Under the pieces are notes generated by a model. The model did not search any database. It was not told where the DNA came from and worked only from the letters and a program-made list of their open reading frames with translations. From assembly GCF_001649575.2 (NCBI RefSeq), contig NC_051444.1, forward strand, positions 22,932,306 through 22,996,305: DNA of 64,000 nucleotides. The letters are read 5' to 3'. This DNA comes from Kryptolebias marmoratus (Eukaryota > Chordata > Actinopteri > Cyprinodontiformes > Rivulidae). The stretch's first letter is position 1, and each line of letters starts with the position of its first letter. The position numbers and the translations under genes are program-made. This document shows positions 34,863-46,991 of the stretch, one piece after another.

Positions 34863-37800
34863 GTTACTACTGAAAGTTAAAATTTATTTGAAAGTTTTAA
34901 TTGAGTATTTTTTTAATTTATGAGATATTTATGTTGGATGTGTTAATAAAAATAAATCATTATTGAATTACATTTAATTTATTACCTGATGTATTTGATT
35001 AAAATGAACATAATTTAGGTAAGTGTGGAAACGTTGTTTGAGTTGTAAAAAAAACTCAACCATATCAACCAACCAGCTTCACCATATCAGGCATTCAAAA
35101 TGTTTCTGTAACTTCTAAAAAAATTATCTCTCTTGGGTTCTTTTTTAGTAAAACGTACGTTTCCCTGTTTTGGACTCCTAGTTTCTTGTCCTTTCGGTTC
35201 ATATATGAGTGTATTTCTGTGTTATTCATTTCTGACTGGGTTTTGTTGTCTTCGCCCTCCATGTCTTTTCTGTAACCTGTCCATCCTGCCTGTTAGGATG
35301 TCTGTTTTCGCTCACCTGTCTGCCCGCTCGCTCTCACCTGTAATTCATGCCTGATCACCTCAGCTGCTGCGTCTCTCTAATCAGCCCTCCAGAAGACAGA
35401 AGCTGTTTGGCTTCTGTCAGGTCCTCGTACGTATGTGACTCCTGTTCATCTGGTTTTGTTTTTATGTCTTAAAAAAAAGACTTCTACCTGCTTGTGTAGC
35501 TTCAGCAGCAGGACGTAGTCTCAGAGCTGCTCCACAGACAGACTCAGACCGTACACCACACCTCTAGAAGGGGAAAGCCAGGATGAGACTTATTGGATAT
35601 CTTAGGCAGCTTCACAGAATGTAGAGTTTTAAATTCATTGGTATTTTATATTTTTGAGTTTTAGAACATATAGTATCTCAAATTTCAAAATTTCCATCAT
35701 AGTTTACAGAGACAGTTTGTTATAAACCATCTGTTTTACATTAAAGGTTTGTCTTAAAAGGATTTGTGGTTATTTTCAAACTCGAATCGTAGCAGCACAT
35801 AGGTGTAACTTCAGCTCGGTACATCCTGTTGAGGTTTAAAAGGACTTTAACTTGGTTAGTCCCCCCCTTCTCCGTGTGCTTTTGTTAGGACAAACTGTTC
35901 CAGGCATAGGCGCTTGGAACAACTCTCTTCAGACGACGACCACAGCCTTGTTCAACATCTTCACCTGGTTTTACTTTGAGTTGTTCGCTTTCTTCTCGCC
36001 GCGGTGCCTGTAGCTGTTCTGAGCTTTGCTCTGCGTCTGTCAGAAACGAGTGGAAATGAAGAAAATGAAACATAAACGCTGAGGTACAGGTCAAGAGCTC
36101 AGATCTTTTAAACATGTATTTATTTTTAAATTTTAGCAATTTGTTGCAACGGTCTAGAAGTTTTGCTCCCTGTCAGAGATGATTTAAGGTGGTGAAAGTG
36201 TAAAAAAAGAGGATCTGTGTGTTTATGGCGCCTAAATTTATGACGAATCAAAGGTATTTGACTGTGAAATTGGTTGTTTTTAACTAAACACTACAGTTAG
36301 GAGTGACAGAGAACAGCAGTAACATTCTGGTTGCGTGATTACAGTGTAGTATTATCACAAATTCAGAAAAAGATTATAAGATGTATCTTCTACCTGCTCC
36401 TTTTCTAACAGAATATAAGAAAAAAAAAAAAAAATTTGCATGTCACATGGGCAGAATAATTTGTTATACATTTTATTTCTTAAGTTTGTTTCATTGTATT
36501 TCATTTTCTTTTCTTTTTTTGATTGTTTTTACTGTCTGTTCGAAATAAATAAATAAATAAAAAAGCAGTAACTTACATTCAGTAAGTTGCATTTACAGTA
36601 AAAATCTGTAAAAGGAAAAAGTACGCTTTCTGACACTGACTCCTTGTCATCGTATGGCTTCTTATATCACTGCTAAATAAAATCATAAATTCAGCACTGA
36701 TTTCATTTTGACACACAGAAGGTAAAGAAACAGTAAACTACTGTATTCTTTTTTGTCTTCTCTGGTTATTAAGTAGTTTTTGTCCGAGTTATGTGCACCA
36801 CTTCACGTACCCGACTCAGCCCTGAAACAAGCTCTTCCCTTTCTGCGTCACTCCTGAGCACACGTGGCACGGCGTGAAGCGAAATCCCCTTGGATGTTTC
36901 AGAGCGCAGCAACACACCTCCTGTTTGATCAGTCAGAAATGACTCCCTGAACTCCACATGGCTGCCCAAATCAAATTCAGGTCATCAGAGCCTCCTACAG
37001 AGTGACCTCTGGCTCCGCACCAGAGTCCAATCACCCGGACTTGTCCTCCTCCTCAGGCAGTCTCGGTCCGCACAGTTCTCATTTTAGACTTCACAGTGGA
37101 GGAACACACCTCCAAATATCCATCTTTACCTTAAAAATACATCTCTCGAAGGATAATTTTTCTCTTAACAGCCTAACAAGCTTTTATTTTCACTTCCTCT
37201 TTTTCATTTGTGTCATTTTACTTGATCTGAATGCTCACAATCACCCTATAATCTCATAAGATCTGTAAATGGCTCAGTGTAAATGTATGGTACATCTTTT
37301 TCTGCTCATAAAACCAATTTCTACATTTTACCAGCTACTGTGCATTCAAGGGAAACTACACCTTTCCATAATTTTTCTTTATGAGCACCTGATTCAAACA
37401 TCGTGGACATTTCTGCTGGGAATGTTATAAACATTTAGCACAATTTACATAAAGTTTCAGCGCAAATTTAGTTACTAATAATCAAATGTAGAGTACAGGT
37501 ACCTGAAAAGTCACTGTACTTTGTTGTCATGCGTAATAAAAAGATACTTTAAAGGTTAATTTGGGAAAATGACAGAGAAAATAAAACAATAACCAGTGTC
37601 TAAAATTAAAGCTGCTTAAACTTTCAATTAAATTAAAACATTCGATTCTGCTGCAAAAACATTTTGAATTGAAAGGCTAAGAAAAGTATGGATGTATTAA
37701 CGAGGATCATGTCCCATTTAGACAAAGTTCTGCTCGTTCTTACAGAACTCCCAGCATGCACCTCTGCAGAAGGGGCATGCAGTCCACATTGTCGTTGCCT

Positions 37801-39112
37801 ATGTGTGTGTGTGTGTGTTTGTTTGTCTGCTGTGTTAGCAAAATATCTTGTGAACCACTGGACAGATTTGAATGATACCTGAGAAACTCAGAGAGTCATC
37901 TCTGGCTGCACAGATGTGGATAGATGTTGGTACCCTTCCTCGGTTCCACAAGTCAAGACAGAGAGACATCACGTCAGTCCGCCTTAAATCTCATCGAACT
38001 GTGTTAGATCGCTGGGTGTCCCCTCAGGTTTTCTAAATCAGCATTCTTTTGTCATTTACAACTTTTACTGTTTGATTTTTGTTACTGTTTGTTACTTGAG
38101 CACAAGCACATGCTCACCTCTTCGATCTCACAAAGCTTTTATTTATTACGCCTGTGCTCCCCTGCACTCTCCAGTCAAAATGCTTGCTGTAAACGGGCCT
38201 ATTAGAAAGATAAAAAGAGAAATAAGGCACTTGAAGCTGTGATTACCAGCCTTCTGGGTATCATGTTTTTAGCATGGATCTACAAAAGCCAGTAAAGAAA
38301 ATACAAATCCCTTGAATGATGATTTAAACAGAAAATAACAAGTTTTTTTTGTTATTTTAAGTCTTCAAACATGTAAGAAAACAGCTGCTGCAGATTCTGA
38401 ACCTGCAGGTTTTTAATCCTCCGTCTCACACACACACAGGTTGACTCACTCTGAACCGTTCTTGATTCAATCAAAAATGTTTGACTTTTTTTTTCTGGTC
38501 TTTTTCAGGGTTATTTTCTGCTCTCTGTGACAGAGCAGCTTTCATCAACAAGCTTCAGTGACAGCAGAAACCCGGCAGTGTCATCAAGCGTGAAAGGCAC
38601 CTAAAAAGCTCTGAGTGCTGCAACGTCTTCGCCTTGACATGGAGGTGGTTTAAGGGCAAAGCTTTCATACATTTGATGCTCCTTGTGTTCGCTGTTTGCG
38701 TCTCATTTATGATTAAATGCAGTTGTTGCTCGGTGCTTGCAGGGCAGAGTGTGTTTGTATGAAAAGTTGTACCTTATTAGGTTCAGACCTGTGAGACACT
38801 TTCCACAGATAATCTCTCTCTTTCAAAAATGAAACTAAGAAAGTTTTGGGGTTGTTTATTAGAACATGAGCTTCTTGTTGTTCATTAAAAAAAAAACAAA
38901 TGCAGTAAATCTAACAAACACAAGTTGTTTGAGAATGAATGAGAGATTTTGTTTTAGCACTTTATATTATGCCATTACTCATTTAAAGCTTTATATATAT
39001 ATCCTTTCAGATTTAAAACCAAGTGCGTCTGTAAACTCTACGCGTGTGCTCTCTGTTCAGACAAAAGACTTGCCATGAAAGATTACACTGAACTTTATTT
39101 CGGGCGTTAAAA
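34863..39112. other. Intergenic, mostly unannotated
   Basis: No gene recognised. Contains CTGTTTTGGACTCCTAGTTT-type promoter-like or LTR-like pyrimidine-rich text at 35150-35450 that I could not classify, a small A tract near 36420, a GT microsatellite at 37802-37820, and a short piece of the dispersed YY1-motif repeat at 37838-37910 (AGCAAAATATCTTGTGAACC). Confidence 0.45.
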
Positions 39113-39352
39113 AGGGGGTTTTCCCCGGGTCCTTCAGTTTCCTCCCACCAACCAAAAACATGCACGTTACATGAACTGGTAACTCTAAATACTCACTAAG
39201 TGAGAGTAAGAGTTGTTTGTCTCGTTTGTCTCTGTGTGTCCCTGGGATGAACTGGAGACCTGTCCAGGGTGTCCCCCGCCTCTCATACAGTGACGGCTGG
39301 AGATAGACACCAGCTCCCCGCGACCCGGAAAGGAGGAGGTAAAGAAAATGGA
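39113..39352 (+). mobile_element. SINE-like repeat, 3' part
   Basis: From GGTTTTCCCCGGGTCCTTCA to AAGAAAATGGATG this parallels 34555-34800 closely, with GTTTCCTCCCACCAACCAAA, CCTGTCCAGGGTGTCCCCCG and CCAGCTCCCCGCGACCCGGA. The TGGA tail is reduced to one unit. Confidence 0.75.
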
Positions 39353-41064
39353 TGTAAGCATGTCTGTTCCTTTGGGGATGTAGATATTTAGCTGCAGGAG
39401 GGTGTTTTTCTGTATCTTTGGAAAATAATCCTTAACTGATGTCTTTAAGTTGATGCAGTTATTGTAACTTTGACCACACTCATCTTAAAAACAAAACATC
39501 TGATAAATCATGAGAAAAAAAACAAAACAAATTAGTGCCTCTTCCTTCATTTTTCAGTGGTGCAGGTTTTCAGATGCATGTTTTGTGTATTTCAGTGGCT
39601 CACAACTGAAGAGAAATGAATATTTCTCATTTGATCCATTTTCAGAACTGTCTAAAAAAACAAAAACAAAACAATTCATGTAGCCTAGTGATCCAGTGTA
39701 TGTAGTACATCATAAAGTTAGTTAGTTTAGAGTTTCTGAGACGTTTTTTTGCAGTGTAAAAGCTGGGAAACCGTATTGTAGTAGCAACAGGAAAATCATC
39801 TTCTGTAAGATGTTCCGAAACTAAAAGACCAACATTACACCTAGAAACCTGACGACCTTTAAGTGATTTTACACTCACAGCTTCCTTTCAGACAGTGCTT
39901 TTGCTGTTCGGACAATTAAAATGCATGGATACAGAAGAATTTCCAAACCGGAGAAGCTGCTAAATGTTTGAGCTCATCACAGAGGCCAGTGGAAGTAGAT
40001 CAACTATGGAAAACATCCAGCAGCGAAGGAGATAATGACATCTAGATGACCATGTGCTCCATCTAAAGCTACTGAACCTATCAAATACATAAGGGACATA
40101 AATCTTGTTTAAATCAAAGCTGCCATTTTCTTTATTTAGAACAAGGTTTACAGGCTATTTAAATTTGACATTTAAGACATGCTAAAGTATGTCACTTGAC
40201 AACAAGTTTACTTGTTTTGGTCAAGTCAGACATGAGTAGAAGAAACTGCTTTGAAAGGCTCATGAAGTCCAGGTGATGGATGTTTCTTCTTCATTTGTGG
40301 GATCAGAACGTCTTGCTGACAAAGTGCTTCTCAGATGGCCAAATCTAAAACATGCTACAAAACATTTCAAGTTCGGGGATCTAAACGGTGGCTTGTTTTT
40401 CACCCTCAAAGATTAGAAAATACAATTATACAATACAATAACTGCTGATAATTTAAACAGAATTGATTAACACGCCTGTCCTATATCAACACCAGTGGCG
40501 GTTGTAAAGACCCATTTCTCAGGGTGGCGAAAGAGTGACATGAGGCTCCAGCAGGAGGGTAAAATTTATTGTAGCTTTTATTTGGTAACAAGATGCGTAC
40601 ATTTTACCTGTCACCTGCCGCTCCAGGGGTGGAGCACCATCAGCCTTCAGGTTTGATGGCTGGGGGTCTCGAAACAATCTTTGCTGGTGAAATTTCCGGA
40701 TCAAAACCTTTTTTTTTAACTTCAAGAGGGTAGGATAGAGATTTTAGTCCTGTGGAGATGTCCTTGACTTTCAACATTGTTCAGAAATACATGGCTCAAA
40801 AGAGTTAAAGGAACACTTTAAAAACACATTCTCAACTGGGAAAAAAAAAAAAAAACCATACATCATGTTAGATATCTGTGCCCGTATGGAATAGGTAATG
40901 TTTTAAGAACAAAAAGGTGCCACATAATTTGATGGAAATGAGAATTATCAACCCACAGAGGGCTTAATTTGAAGTCACCAAGAAATATAAAACTGAAAAA
41001 CAGATGCGGCAGCCTAGTCCAATTTGCTGAAAGGTCATTGCAGCAACTCAAAATGGTAGTTTGT

Positions 41065-41595
41065 CTGGCTCTCATGTGTTTGTGTGCATGTCTGACGTCG
41101 GAGCATGCTCCTTATGGTGACGGATGGGGTTCAGCCTGAGGTACAACCTGGTGGCATCAGATGGACCTAAACATGAGGTCCCGAGATGTTTTATAGGATT
41201 TAGGTAAGACGAGAACACTGGCAACAATATGGAACTGCCTGCATACTCTTGCCACATGAGGCCAGGCATCATCACACACCAGAGAAAGGTCTAACAATGG
41301 CTCCAAGGCTTTCATCCCCATACCTACTGGCAGTCAGGGTGCCATCATTTATCCCGTAAAGGTCTCTACGTCCCTCCATGGATATCTCTCCTCCGACCAA
41401 CACTGACCTAACACCAAACCCTTCGTGCTGCACGATGTTGCAGGCAGCATAACGTTCTCCATGGCTTCTGCCGACCCTTCCACGTCTGTCACACGAGCTC
41501 AGAGTGAACCTGCTCTCATCTGTAAAAAAAGAACAGGCCGTCAGTCCCAGACCCGCCATTTCTGGTGTCCTCTGGCGAACACCAGTCGAGCTCCA
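41065..41595 (-). mobile_element. Degenerate Tc1/mariner transposase (second lineage)
   Basis: The minus strand reads ARLVFARGHQKWRVWD, FFTDESRFTL (the DESRF catalytic Asp region), GERYAACNIVQHEGFGVRSV, a GGEISMEGRRDL block, then LMWQEYAGSSILLPV and SYLNPIKHLGTSCLG, matching DNARPHVA and SPDLNPIEHLWDELG blocks. The reading frame shifts near 41275. It differs from the WACFAATGP-type Tc1 copies elsewhere in this window. It is not functional. Confidence 0.75.
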
Positions 41596-41599
41596 TGGT

Positions 41600-42410
41600 G
41601 CCGGGCAGTGAGCACTACATGGTCTATTGTTTCCTCTTGCCCACAGTGATCACATTCACCTGTATTATGTTGTTGTATTCTGAATAATGTGCTATTTTAT
41701 TAATCTTTCTTCTCTTCTGTTCCTCCCTCCTTCTCCCGCTCCTCTCTGAATCCTGTAAAACCACCTTCCTTTGCGGTCATCTTCCCATTGTTTTTGCCAT
41801 TTTCCATTTCACTATGGTTCTTGCTTCTGATTTACTGATAGATATTATAAAATGAATTTCACCCTTTGTTGCTTTTTTTGCTGCTCTGCCTCCTTCTTCA
41901 TTCCCTCTGACCTCAATGTGTGCTGGTATACATACAAATATAACTGAATACTGTTTGTTGTATTTCTAGAAAAATGTCTTGTCTTTGATCTGAGTGACAG
42001 TCCTGCAAACTGATAAGTGTTGAACTTGAATCCGAACAGATGATTGTCCTTAATGGTCTTGGGTTTTCTACCCACTGTACTGCCAACAATACCGCTACCA
42101 TCTCCTCTGTTTCCACTGAAATATAATTTGTCATTTTCTTACTTACTTTTACATGCAACTCCTACTTTCTCCGTTTACGTTTTTGATGCATCTGTATAAA
42201 CCTACATATAATTCTAATAGTTGTTGGTATCATCTTGTACAGTATATAAATTAAACATAAATCTTTTGTCCTTTTTCTTACCTATTAGTGTCATATGAAC
42301 TGCTGCATCTGGAAGAATCCAGCATGGTATTGTTGGTGGACCTACAATCGGACTAATATTTAAGTTATTTTCTTGCATATCTTTTGTTTTCTGATCAATC
42401 ACCTGTGCAA
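41600..42410 (-). mobile_element. LINE fragment with RNase H domain and cysteine/histidine end
   Basis: Minus-strand frames give PCWILPDAAVHMTLIGKKKD, then VYTDASK (first RNase H aspartate), SVETEEMVAVLLAVQWV (Glu) and TIICSDSSSTLISLQ (second Asp), ordered as in RNase H domains of I/Jockey-type LINEs. Near 41640 a GECDHCGQEETIDHV-like reading resembles the cysteine-rich C-terminus of such elements. Frameshifts near 42170 and 41910 break it. The upstream part runs into an N gap at 42440. Confidence 0.65.
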
Positions 42411-42429
42411 AGCGTCTCGTGTTTTGGGA

Positions 42430-42490
42430 GGGGGGGGGGNNNNNNNNNNNNNNNNNNNNNNNNNNNNNNNNNNNNNNNNNGGGGGGGGGG
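42430..42490. other. Assembly gap (N 42440-42480) flanked by poly-G
   Basis: 41 N bordered by G homopolymers on both sides, within or next to the LINE fragment. Sequence length here is not reliable. Confidence 0.95.
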
Positions 42491-42999
42491 GTTGTCTCAT
42501 TGTTGGCCCTTTAGCATCTGTTGTTAATTTCATTAACACCAAATCAGCTGTCATTGATTAACAGCCCCCTCTACCAATTAACTGAGCAGATAAAAACCTC
42601 AGACGTTTACAGGACTTGATAATATACTCTGATTAAAATGTGTTCCTTAATTTTTCTTTCCAGGCAATGCATATTAGCCGGTCTAAAATAGGGTAGCAAG
42701 ATATATTTCCCCATGGCCAACCCCCTTGAACTGCCACTGATCAGTAAACTAATGTAAAAGAAACACATTTATATTTAAAACATGAAGCCATTTTGAATTA
42801 CTTTGTGAAACTAACCACAGACATGTATATTGCCTGTGGTCAAATGTCAACTATATTATATTAAATATATTATGTATATTTATGTCTATGAAACCCCTCT
42901 TGTTCGACATTTCACATGAAGCGCTCAGAAAGGCGAGTGTTGACATTTCTGAGCTTTCGAGCCGGCGCCTGAACGCACCGCGACTTCCGCGGCGGTTTG

Positions 43000-43009
43000 G
43001 TCACGTGAC
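43000..43009. promoter_or_regulatory. morf4l1: Palindromic E-box GTCACGTGAC in the morf4l1 promoter
   Basis: A perfect 10-bp palindrome with the CACGTG core, the type bound by USF, MYC/MAX and MiT/TFE factors. It lies 144 bases upstream of the morf4l1 ATG inside a CpG-rich stretch (42955-43150) with GCGACTTCCGCGGCGG and no TATA box. Motif and position are seen; occupancy is inference. Confidence 0.5.
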
Positions 43010-43152
43010 CCCGCATCAGCCAGCCCCGGCCATTCTCGGCTTCCTCCTTCGTCTTCGGCTCTCCGATGTCGGACGGGTTTGCTCCTGGAAGAAATGGGCT
43101 CCGGCAATGCGCGGATTTGATCAGTCAGGGATCCGACCAGTTGAGGCTGTGA

Positions 43153-43250
43153 ATGGCGCCAAAACAGGACCCTAAACCGAAATTTCTAGAAGGTCGGTAC
43201 CGCCTGAAGCGACGCGGACGGCGGCTGCTAGCATCCGGAGGGGGGCGGGT

Positions 43251-43306
<56 letters not shown>

Positions 43307-46300
43307 TATTGTGCTCTGGTTCAGGGACAGAAGGGCGGACAGGCTGATATAAACGTGCTCGGAGACGCATACTGTTTGTTTGCCACATATGTTGAGGTAA
43401 ACACAAAACAAAAACGTAACGAAGTGTGTTTGTTTTCCAGGTGAAAGAGTCCTGTGCTTCCATGGGCCGCTGCTCTACGAGGCAAAGGTTGGTCTCATTC
43501 ATGTGTTTGCTGCTTGTTTACTTTTTTATTTATTTATTTTTATCAATGACGTCACCTGAACGGGTCTGTGTGTTTCTGTCGCTCTGCAGTGTGTCAAAAT
43601 CAGCATAAAGGAAAAGCAGATTAAATATTTCATTCACTACAGCGGGTGGAACAAAAAGTGAGCAGCTTTAGTCTTCTTCATCTCTGCTCTCTTCACATTC
43701 TGCCTTTTCTTGTGTTGGTGAGTAACCTTGTTGTGTTGGTGCTTCAAGGTCTGTGATGGTTTTTTTCTTTTTTTTGTTGCAGCTGGGATGAATGGGTTCC
43801 TGAAAGCAGAGTTCTCAAATATGTGGACAGCAACCTTGCCAAACAAAGAGAGCTTCAAAAGGCCAATCAGTAAGTTTCCCTTCTTTCTGTCGAGCTCGGT
43901 TGTGTCACGGATATGAAGACAAGTGTTACAACAGTTCAGTTCACAGCCGTAATTCATTTCTTGTCCGTCCCTCCAGGGTTTCGCTGCCATTCTTGTGATT
44001 GTTGTGGCCTAAAATGTCTGACTGCTGCGTGTTTTTAAGCTCAGTTTTCCTCTCTTTAACTTGGCAAGAACAAATGCCACCCATTCGTTATCTGCCGCTT
44101 GTTGTTGTTGTTTTGGAGTCGGGTCGCGGGTGCGGCTGCATCCGCACGGAAGACCAGACACTTCTTTCCACAGCCGCCCCTTCCAGCTCTTTCCAAGGCG
44201 TTCCCAGGCCGGCCGAGGGGCGTGGTCTCTCCAGCGTGTCCTGGGTCTTTCCCTGGAGGTGTCCTCCCAGTTGGACATCTCCAGAACCACTAATAGGGAG
44301 GCGTCCAGGAGGCATCCTAACCAGATGCCCGAGCCACCTCAACTGGCTCCTCTCCACGTGGAGGAGCAGCGGCTCTACTCTGAGTCCCTCCCGGATGACC
44401 GAGCTTCTCACCCTATCTCTAAGGGAGAGCCCAGACACCCTGCGGAGGAAACTAATTTCAGCCGCTTGTATTCGCGATCTCGTTCTTTCGGTCACTACCC
44501 AAAGCTCATGACCATAGATGAGGGGAGGAACGTAGATCGTCCGGTAAATCGAGAGCTTCGCCTTTTGACTCAGCTGTCTCTTCACCATGACAGACTGGTA
44601 CAGCGCCCGCTTCACTGCAGACGCTGCACCAATCCGCCTGTCGATCTCCCGCTCCATTTTTCCCTAAAAACAACAAAGGACAAATGAATTTACAAAAAAA
44701 TAGCTGCAAGTGTTTCACGTAAGCTACCAACAAAAGGCGACAATGATGCTTTTAAATTGTTGACAGTGCATCTGTTCAAGTGCTGTCTTTAAATTACCAT
44801 CCTTTTTATAAATAAAAACATAATGGTGTTGAAAGCAGTACTCATCAAATGCAGTAAAACTCATTTATGGTATGTATGCAGTCTCCTCTGCAGCAGTGGA
44901 AAGGCTCACCTTTCACGGCCGCGAGCGATCATGTATTTGTGTGTTTGTTTTTTTTTCTTCTTTTCGCAAAATATCTCATGAACCACCGGATGGATTTTAA
45001 TGAAGCTCTCAAACGGCAACTCTTGGATATACGTCTGCATCTGATCAACCTTTTGGAGTCCACTCCGTTCAAGATGGCCGTCACAGCGTATTGACCTTAC
45101 TGGGCTGCGATCTGTTGCAGGAACGCTGATTTCTTAGCGAGATGTGTGTCTAAAGTGGATCCCAGGTTGTGGACATCAGTCGTACCCACCTCGACCCCGC
45201 TTTGTTTATGATTCGATCTGCTGGAGTACACGTTTAAAATGAAGACGAGTACATTTGTAGGAGTTCTTTTTTTATATAATTATCACTTGGGTGGTTTTTA
45301 GACCTGGACCTTTGTGGCTGTAGCCTCAGCTGTTTTCTGTCAGAGGAGATCTCAGGTGCAGGTGTGAAAGTCCAGCTCCAGGGTTGAAGAACTGACGGAA
45401 ACCAAAGGTTTGAGGCGCCCGCGACAACTCTGTGACGATTTCCAAAGAAAATCTGTTACACAATTTATTTTCTATCCATTTATTTTTTTTAAGCATGCTC
45501 AAAATTGAATCGATAAAGTGTGAGGCGTAATTTCAGCTCGGGTTAGTAAACAGAGGAGCCCCATGAACGTTTCAGAACATTTTGGAGACTCCCTCATGAT
45601 TCACTGGCCGTCACAGCCCGGTGAGGCAGTACCTTCAGCAAACAGAAAAACCAACATAACCCAGACATTTCTACAAAAACTGAGCTCCAATGTGTTAGTC
45701 TCTGAGAGCCATTCTCAACACATGCTCTGGGCTCTTAGTTTAAAAACTTGTTGTTTTTGAGGAACGCTAGTTTTATTTTCCTCCTTTCTGTCTCTCATGT
45801 AGGCTGAGACACAAACAAGCGCACCTCTTTATGTTTCATGTGTCTCTAAGATGTTTGAACCAAAGTGGCTCTAATGCTGTCAGCAGTCTGTAGTCTTCAT
45901 TTTTCAGCCGTTCCCCGGCATGTTTTGCGGTAAAAGCGTGTTCGTCGAGTGACCTTTTTCTGACGACGTCCCACCGCAGCGTTGCCTGTGGTGCGGAACA
46001 GTTTTCCACCACTTTCATGTGACGCTTCAGGAAATGGATTGGCGCAGATTTCCGCCGTGCTGATCGATGACAAGTGTGAACTTACGGCACTGGACGTGTC
46101 TCCATCCTGCAGGCTCAGATTTCAGGAGGTGAAACCAGCCGGGGGGAGGAGGGGGACTTTGCAGAAAGGTCGAGGTGATTGGTCCAAATTGCAAGTCTGA
46201 GCAAAATATCCTGGTTTTGGTTGAATTTGCACTGTCATCAAACGCTCATGTTCAATTAAGGCAGGGGTGTCCAATCCTGGTCCTCGAGGGCCACTATCTT

Positions 46301-46918
46301 GCATGTTTTCCTTGTTTCCCTCCTCCAACACACCTGATTCAGTGGTTAAATCACCTCTTCATGTTCTGCAGAAGCCTGTTAATCACCCATTGGTTCAAAT
46401 CAGGTGTGTTGGAGCAGAGAAACAAGGAAAACATGCAGGATGGTGGCCCTCCAGGACCAGGATTGGACACCCCTGAATTAAGGGTACGAAACTGCGATTG
46501 CAACGTCCCCATCTTCCTGGAGGGCCTTACTTTATCGGTGAAACGTTTTGCCCGTCCAGCGTATGACCAGTTGGAGCGACGCAGGATGATTTTCATGTCG
46601 TGTTTTTCTTTTTCCAGGGATCATTATGTTGAGGGAAAGATGAGGGGTTTAGCACCAAGCAAGAAGATTGCTGCTGTGCAGCAGAAAAATGTCGATCTGT
46701 AAGTTGTTTTTTGTTTTTTCAGCCTTTTTTGTTTTATCCTCCTCTATTTAATCAAGCTGATAGATACCTATGGAGGTTCTTGAAAGATTGCATTTTTATA
46801 CTTTGGGAATTTGTTAATGGCTCTGTTTTATTATGTCCTAATGCTGCAGCTTATTTTACACAAGGTAGATGAGAAAATGCAGTCAAATCCAGTTAGTTAT
46901 AGTAGTGTAGTTATATAA

Positions 46919-46991
<73 letters not shown>

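Noticed and set aside
43125..43502. Minus-strand frame rich in Q and N
   Set aside because: Created by the GTT microsatellite in morf4l1 intron 1.
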